Of a stretch of DNA of 64,000 nucleotides, positions 61,441 through 64,000 are shown in pieces. The notes under the pieces are model-generated. The model was not told the origin of the DNA. It did not search any database and saw only the letters and a list, made by a program, of their open reading frames with translations. Each line of letters opens with the position of its first letter. Within the stretch, counting starts at the first letter, position 1. Location of the stretch: contig NZ_WMBB01000009.1 of the NCBI RefSeq assembly GCF_009708175.1, positions 186,001 to 250,000 of the forward strand. Direction: 5' to 3'. The DNA comes from Nocardia aurantiaca (lineage in GTDB: Bacteria > Actinomycetota > Actinomycetes > Mycobacteriales > Mycobacteriaceae). Made by a program: the position numbers and the translations under genes.

Positions 61441-62616
61441 TCACGTGGTGCGTGACCGTGGATCAGGGGCGGGCGCGGGTGGGGTGGTGGACCGGCCGGG
61501 TGTGCGGCGGGGTAGGGGAGTCACCACCGCGGCCGCGAGTCTGCGGCGCAGCGGCCACGGGAGCGCCCTGAACAGAGACGTCATGGCGGCGGCGGTGCCG
61601 GATAGGTCGTCGCGGCCGGACAGGTAGGCGCGCTGCGCGGAGGACGGCAGGGCGAAGAAGGCATCGAAGAACAGGGGGAGGTCGGCGGGCGGTAGTGCGA
61701 GCAAGGCACGTAATCCCGCCTGACGCAACACATGTACGGTTCGCGCCGAAGCGGGCCACACGGGATCGTCCGCGACGGTCGTATCGGCCAGTCGCAGTGA
61801 TGTGGCGACGCTGTAGCCCGTTGCGGGGTGCATGAAGGCTCCCGCTGCGCCGAAGACGGCGGTGCTGAGACGGCCGCCGTGAACCGGGAAGCGGACGCGT
61901 TCGGTGGGCTCGGCGCCGGTGAGAGATATTCCGCGGGAGTGCAATCGGTGAGTGAGGCGCTCGTGCAGGGTGCGTTGGTCGAGCGCGGGGAGTCCGGCCA
62001 GGCAGGTCTCCTCCAGAAGAACGCGTTCCTCATTCAGTGGTACGGCATACAGAAACGACCGGGGCGCGTCCGGTTCCGCGCCGTTGTCGTCGCGCCAGTC
62101 CATGAAGTAGGTATCCGCTTCGGGCCAGCGTGCCCGGTCGACGATCACCCCGAAGGCTGTCTGCTCGGCCAGGGCGGGGGAGCGGGCCACGCCGCGCGCG
62201 TCGATGACCCGCCCCGCGGGGAGCACCTGGCCGGAGGCGAGGCGCGCCGACGGGAGGTCCGGTCCGTCGTGGCGGCGGCGGGCAGCGCGATCGATCGCGA
62301 CCACGCTGTCCTGGATCAGCCGGGCGCCGGAGAGATCCAGCGAATCCTGCAGTGCCGCGGTATCGAAGACGATATACCGACGATCCAGCTCGATCCGGCG
62401 ATGCGTCCACGCGACGGGGCGGTCGACCGCGGCCCCGATCGCCTCCGGCGCGATCCATTCGGGAAGCTCGTCCGCCCAGGCCGCATAGGTGGCCGCCCAG
62501 CGCCGCCGCGGGTGCGGATCGACCACCGTGACCGTCAGCCCGTGCGCCAGGGCGCGGTGGGCGAGGGCTCGGCCCGCCGGGCCCGCGCCGCAGATCAGCA
62601 GATCGTCGGTCACCAC
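61441..62616 (-). CDS. Lycopene cyclase (CrtL/CrtY type)
   Basis: 391-aa flavoprotein of carotenoid synthesis, cyclising lycopene ends. The N-terminal dinucleotide motif is LLICGAGPAGRALAHRALA. Cyclase features include YAAWADELPEWI, FMDWRD and FLYAVPLNEERVLLEETCLA, and the C-terminal GGRLSTAVFGAAGAFMHPATGYSVA. No crtE, crtB or crtI neighbours are in the window, so it is separate from the other pigment genes. Confidence 0.9.
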   Translation of the reverse strand: MVTDDLLICGAGPAGRALAHRALAHGLTVTVVDPHPRRRWAATYAAWADELPEWIAPEAIGAAVDRPVAWTHRRIELDRRYIVFDTAALQDSLDLSGARLIQDSVVAIDRAARRRHDGPDLPSARLASGQVLPAGRVIDARGVARSPALAEQTAFGVIVDRARWPEADTYFMDWRDDNGAEPDAPRSFLYAVPLNEERVLLEETCLAGLPALDQRTLHERLTHRLHSRGISLTGAEPTERVRFPVHGGRLSTAVFGAAGAFMHPATGYSVATSLRLADTTVADDPVWPASARTVHVLRQAGLRALLALPPADLPLFFDAFFALPSSAQRAYLSGRDDLSGTAAAMTSLFRALPWPLRRRLAAAVVTPLPRRTPGRSTTPPAPAPDPRSRTT

Positions 62617-62705
62617 GTGATTGGATCATGCCGGGTCCCGCGCATACGCTTCGGGAACGAATGCCGGGCCGGGGAGGGTCCGGGCAGGCCGCGAAAGGTG
62701 AGCAG

Positions 62706-63710
62706 ATGACGTATCCACCCGCCGGTCCCGGCGGTGATCCCAATGCCCACGGGCAGCCGCCCCAGGACCCGGATCCCGCATGGTGGGACCATCCCGCCCA
62801 GCAGGCCGGCGGCGAGCACCAGCCACAGCAGCCCGGGTGGCCGGGCCAGCAGCCGGCGGGACAGGCGGGCTGGGAGCCGACGCAGGTGAATTGGACTGCG
62901 CAGCAGGGGTATCCGCAGCAGCAGGGCCACCCTCAGGACACGGGATACGCGCAGCAGCCGGGATTCCAGCAGAACCCGGGCTTCTCGCAACAGGCCGGCT
63001 TTCCGCAGCACCCGGGCTTTCCGCAGCAACCGGGCTTTCCGCCGCCGCAGCAGCCGAAGACGAACACGGGGTTGATCGTCGGCGTGGTACTCGGTGTGGT
63101 CGTGCTGCTCGCGGTCGCGGTCGGGGCGATCGTGCTCGTCTCCGGCGAGGGCGACTCCTCGCAGGCCGACGCCACCACCACGACCACCGCACCGACCACC
63201 ACCAGCGCGTCGACCACCACCCGCGGCGCGCCGACCACCTCCAAGTCCGCGCCGGGCGGGAGCCGCTTCAGCTACACCGAATTCGGCAAGGACTGGAACT
63301 TCAAGCTGGGTGACGTCGCGCTGCAGGCCGCGTATGTGTCCGGCCGTGACTTCGACTCCTGCGCTCCCATCGAGGAAGCGGGCAAACTGACCGGCCTCGG
63401 CTGCCAACGCGCCTCGGAAATGGCGTGGAAGGCCGAGAACGGCGCGCTCATGCTGACCCAGCTGGTGCTCACCATGTCCGACGCCGACAAGGCCTCCGGC
63501 GCCGACGGCCAGTTCGACGACAAGGATGTCATTCTGCCCGAGGGCAGTTACATCAACGACTTCGAAACCGGTAAGTGGCGCGACGGCAGCCAGGGCAAAT
63601 TCCTGGTGATCACCGTCGCCACCGCCACCCCCGCGGTGGACGACGCGACGATCAGCAAATACCTGAAATACCGCAACAGCGACACCCTCGGCGCACTGGC
63701 CTTCCGCTGA
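62706..63710 (+). CDS. Membrane protein with Gln/Pro/Gly repeats and extracellular domain
   Basis: About 334 aa. Residues 1 to about 115 are Gln/Pro/Gly-rich, with imperfect repeats around PGFQQNPGFSQQAGFPQHPG. One membrane helix (GLIVGVVLGVVVLLAVAVGA) is followed by a Thr-rich linker and a globular domain with two cysteines (FDSCAPIEE, GLGCQRASE). The topology is cytoplasmic repeat region and external domain. The ATG at 62706 with AAAGGTGAG upstream is chosen. Function unknown. Confidence 0.8.
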   Translation: MTYPPAGPGGDPNAHGQPPQDPDPAWWDHPAQQAGGEHQPQQPGWPGQQPAGQAGWEPTQVNWTAQQGYPQQQGHPQDTGYAQQPGFQQNPGFSQQAGFPQHPGFPQQPGFPPPQQPKTNTGLIVGVVLGVVVLLAVAVGAIVLVSGEGDSSQADATTTTTAPTTTSASTTTRGAPTTSKSAPGGSRFSYTEFGKDWNFKLGDVALQAAYVSGRDFDSCAPIEEAGKLTGLGCQRASEMAWKAENGALMLTQLVLTMSDADKASGADGQFDDKDVILPEGSYINDFETGKWRDGSQGKFLVITVATATPAVDDATISKYLKYRNSDTLGALAFR

Positions 63711-63773
63711 GTCGTCGCCACTCGCGGGGCGCGGCAGCCGAATTCGTCCCATCGTGGGGGTGGGATCCGCACC

Positions 63774-63812
63774 GCTCGTGCCCGGCACCGAATCTCGGTG
63801 CCGGGCACGAGC
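63774..63812. terminator. Terminator hairpin between convergent genes
   Basis: Perfect 18-bp stem (GCTCGTGCCCGGCACCGA and its complement) with an ATC loop, followed by TTT. It lies between the repeat-rich membrane gene and the convergent SDR gene. Confidence 0.9.
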
Positions 63813-63828
63813 TTTCATCTCTCCGGTC

Positions 63829-64000
63829 TCAGATGCCGCCGGTGGCCAGCAGACCGCCGTCCACCCGCACGGTCGTACCGGTGATCCACGAGGATTCGTC
63901 CGAGGCCAGGAACCCGATCAGCGCCGCCACATCCTCCGGCGACCCCAGCCGCTTCATCGGGTACGCGCCCGCCGCGGCCTCCTCGTCAGCCGAGTACAGC
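63829..64000 (-). CDS. Short-chain dehydrogenase/reductase (3' end, runs off the window)
   Basis: The visible 56 codons end with MKRLGSPEDVAALIGFLASD, SSWITGTTVRVDGGLLATGG and the stop, the characteristic C-terminus of classical SDR enzymes. The N-terminus and active site lie outside. Substrate unknown. Confidence 0.9.
   Translation of the reverse strand, partial: LYSADEEAAAGAYPMKRLGSPEDVAALIGFLASDESSWITGTTVRVDGGLLATGGI

Noticed and set aside
1..64000. CRISPR arrays, insertion sequences, rRNA or tRNA genes
   Set aside because: No regularly spaced direct repeats, transposase motifs, IS-type terminal repeats, or tRNA cloverleaf or rRNA sequence were recognised on reading the window.

Overview
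The window is high-GC actinobacterial chromosome. Nocardia or a close mycolic-acid-containing relative is the best guess. The support is GTG/TTG starts, stop-start overlaps (ATGA/GTGA), an MptB-type mannosyltransferase of lipoarabinomannan synthesis, a bacterial Ku, and a backbone that follows the Mycobacterium tuberculosis order Rv1446c-Rv1466 as I recall it: opcA-zwf-tal-tkt / ctaB / qor / ctaA-ABC permease-ABC ATPase-mptB / sufR-B-D-C-S-U-T.

Layout. 1-4895: pentose phosphate operon on the minus strand (tkt, tal, zwf, opcA cut by the window edge), with divergent ctaB at 5280. 6877-11588: first accessory insert, holding a proline-rich membrane protein, a flavin monooxygenase with a divergent TetR gene and a long symmetric operator, and the backbone quinone oxidoreductase. 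11697-18804: a self-contained N-acetylglucosamine module with a DasR-like GntR regulator, EIIA and EIIB genes divergent from EIIC-HPr-EI-nagA-nagB, and two palindromic operators between the arms. 18833-23575: TetR/methyltransferase pair, LCMT-type methyltransferase, small secreted protein, serine hydrolase lipoprotein and a dead methyltransferase fragment. 23621-28099: ctaA, an ABC exporter and mptB. 28208-31438: an MMPL exporter and a CsoR/CstR-family repressor operon with a YgaP-like membrane protein and a DUF302 protein, carrying three near-identical ATACCCC/GGGGTAT operators. 31498-35782: TetR, zinc alcohol dehydrogenase, peptide deformylase, luciferase-like monooxygenase and an NmrA-type oxidoreductase. 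35927-42371: SufR operator, the complete SUF iron-sulfur operon and a strong terminator.

42711-64000 is accessory: ADP-ribosylglycohydrolase, a second-type LexA with a cluster of GACCGG half-sites, secreted proteins, a TPR-like protein, GNAT, Ku, and a TetR gene next to a secreted beta-propeller gene whose promoter and signal-peptide region exist in a second, decayed copy. An AurF-like diiron oxygenase and a MarR/MFS pair follow. Next come a PucR regulator divergent from a small coupled ORF with 8-oxoguanine deaminase and a hydroxypyruvate-isomerase-like gene, which suggests purine catabolism feeding glyoxylate metabolism. The end holds two small hypothetical genes, a lycopene cyclase, a repeat-rich membrane protein and the 3' end of a short-chain dehydrogenase.

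The strongest leads are the His-less CsoR/CstR regulator wired to an MMPL exporter, the decayed duplication upstream of the beta-propeller gene, the second LexA with its own candidate operators, a 31-bp copy of the ku start region about 3.6 kb from ku, and small coupled ORFs. All function calls come from reading translations and motifs; no database search was run.
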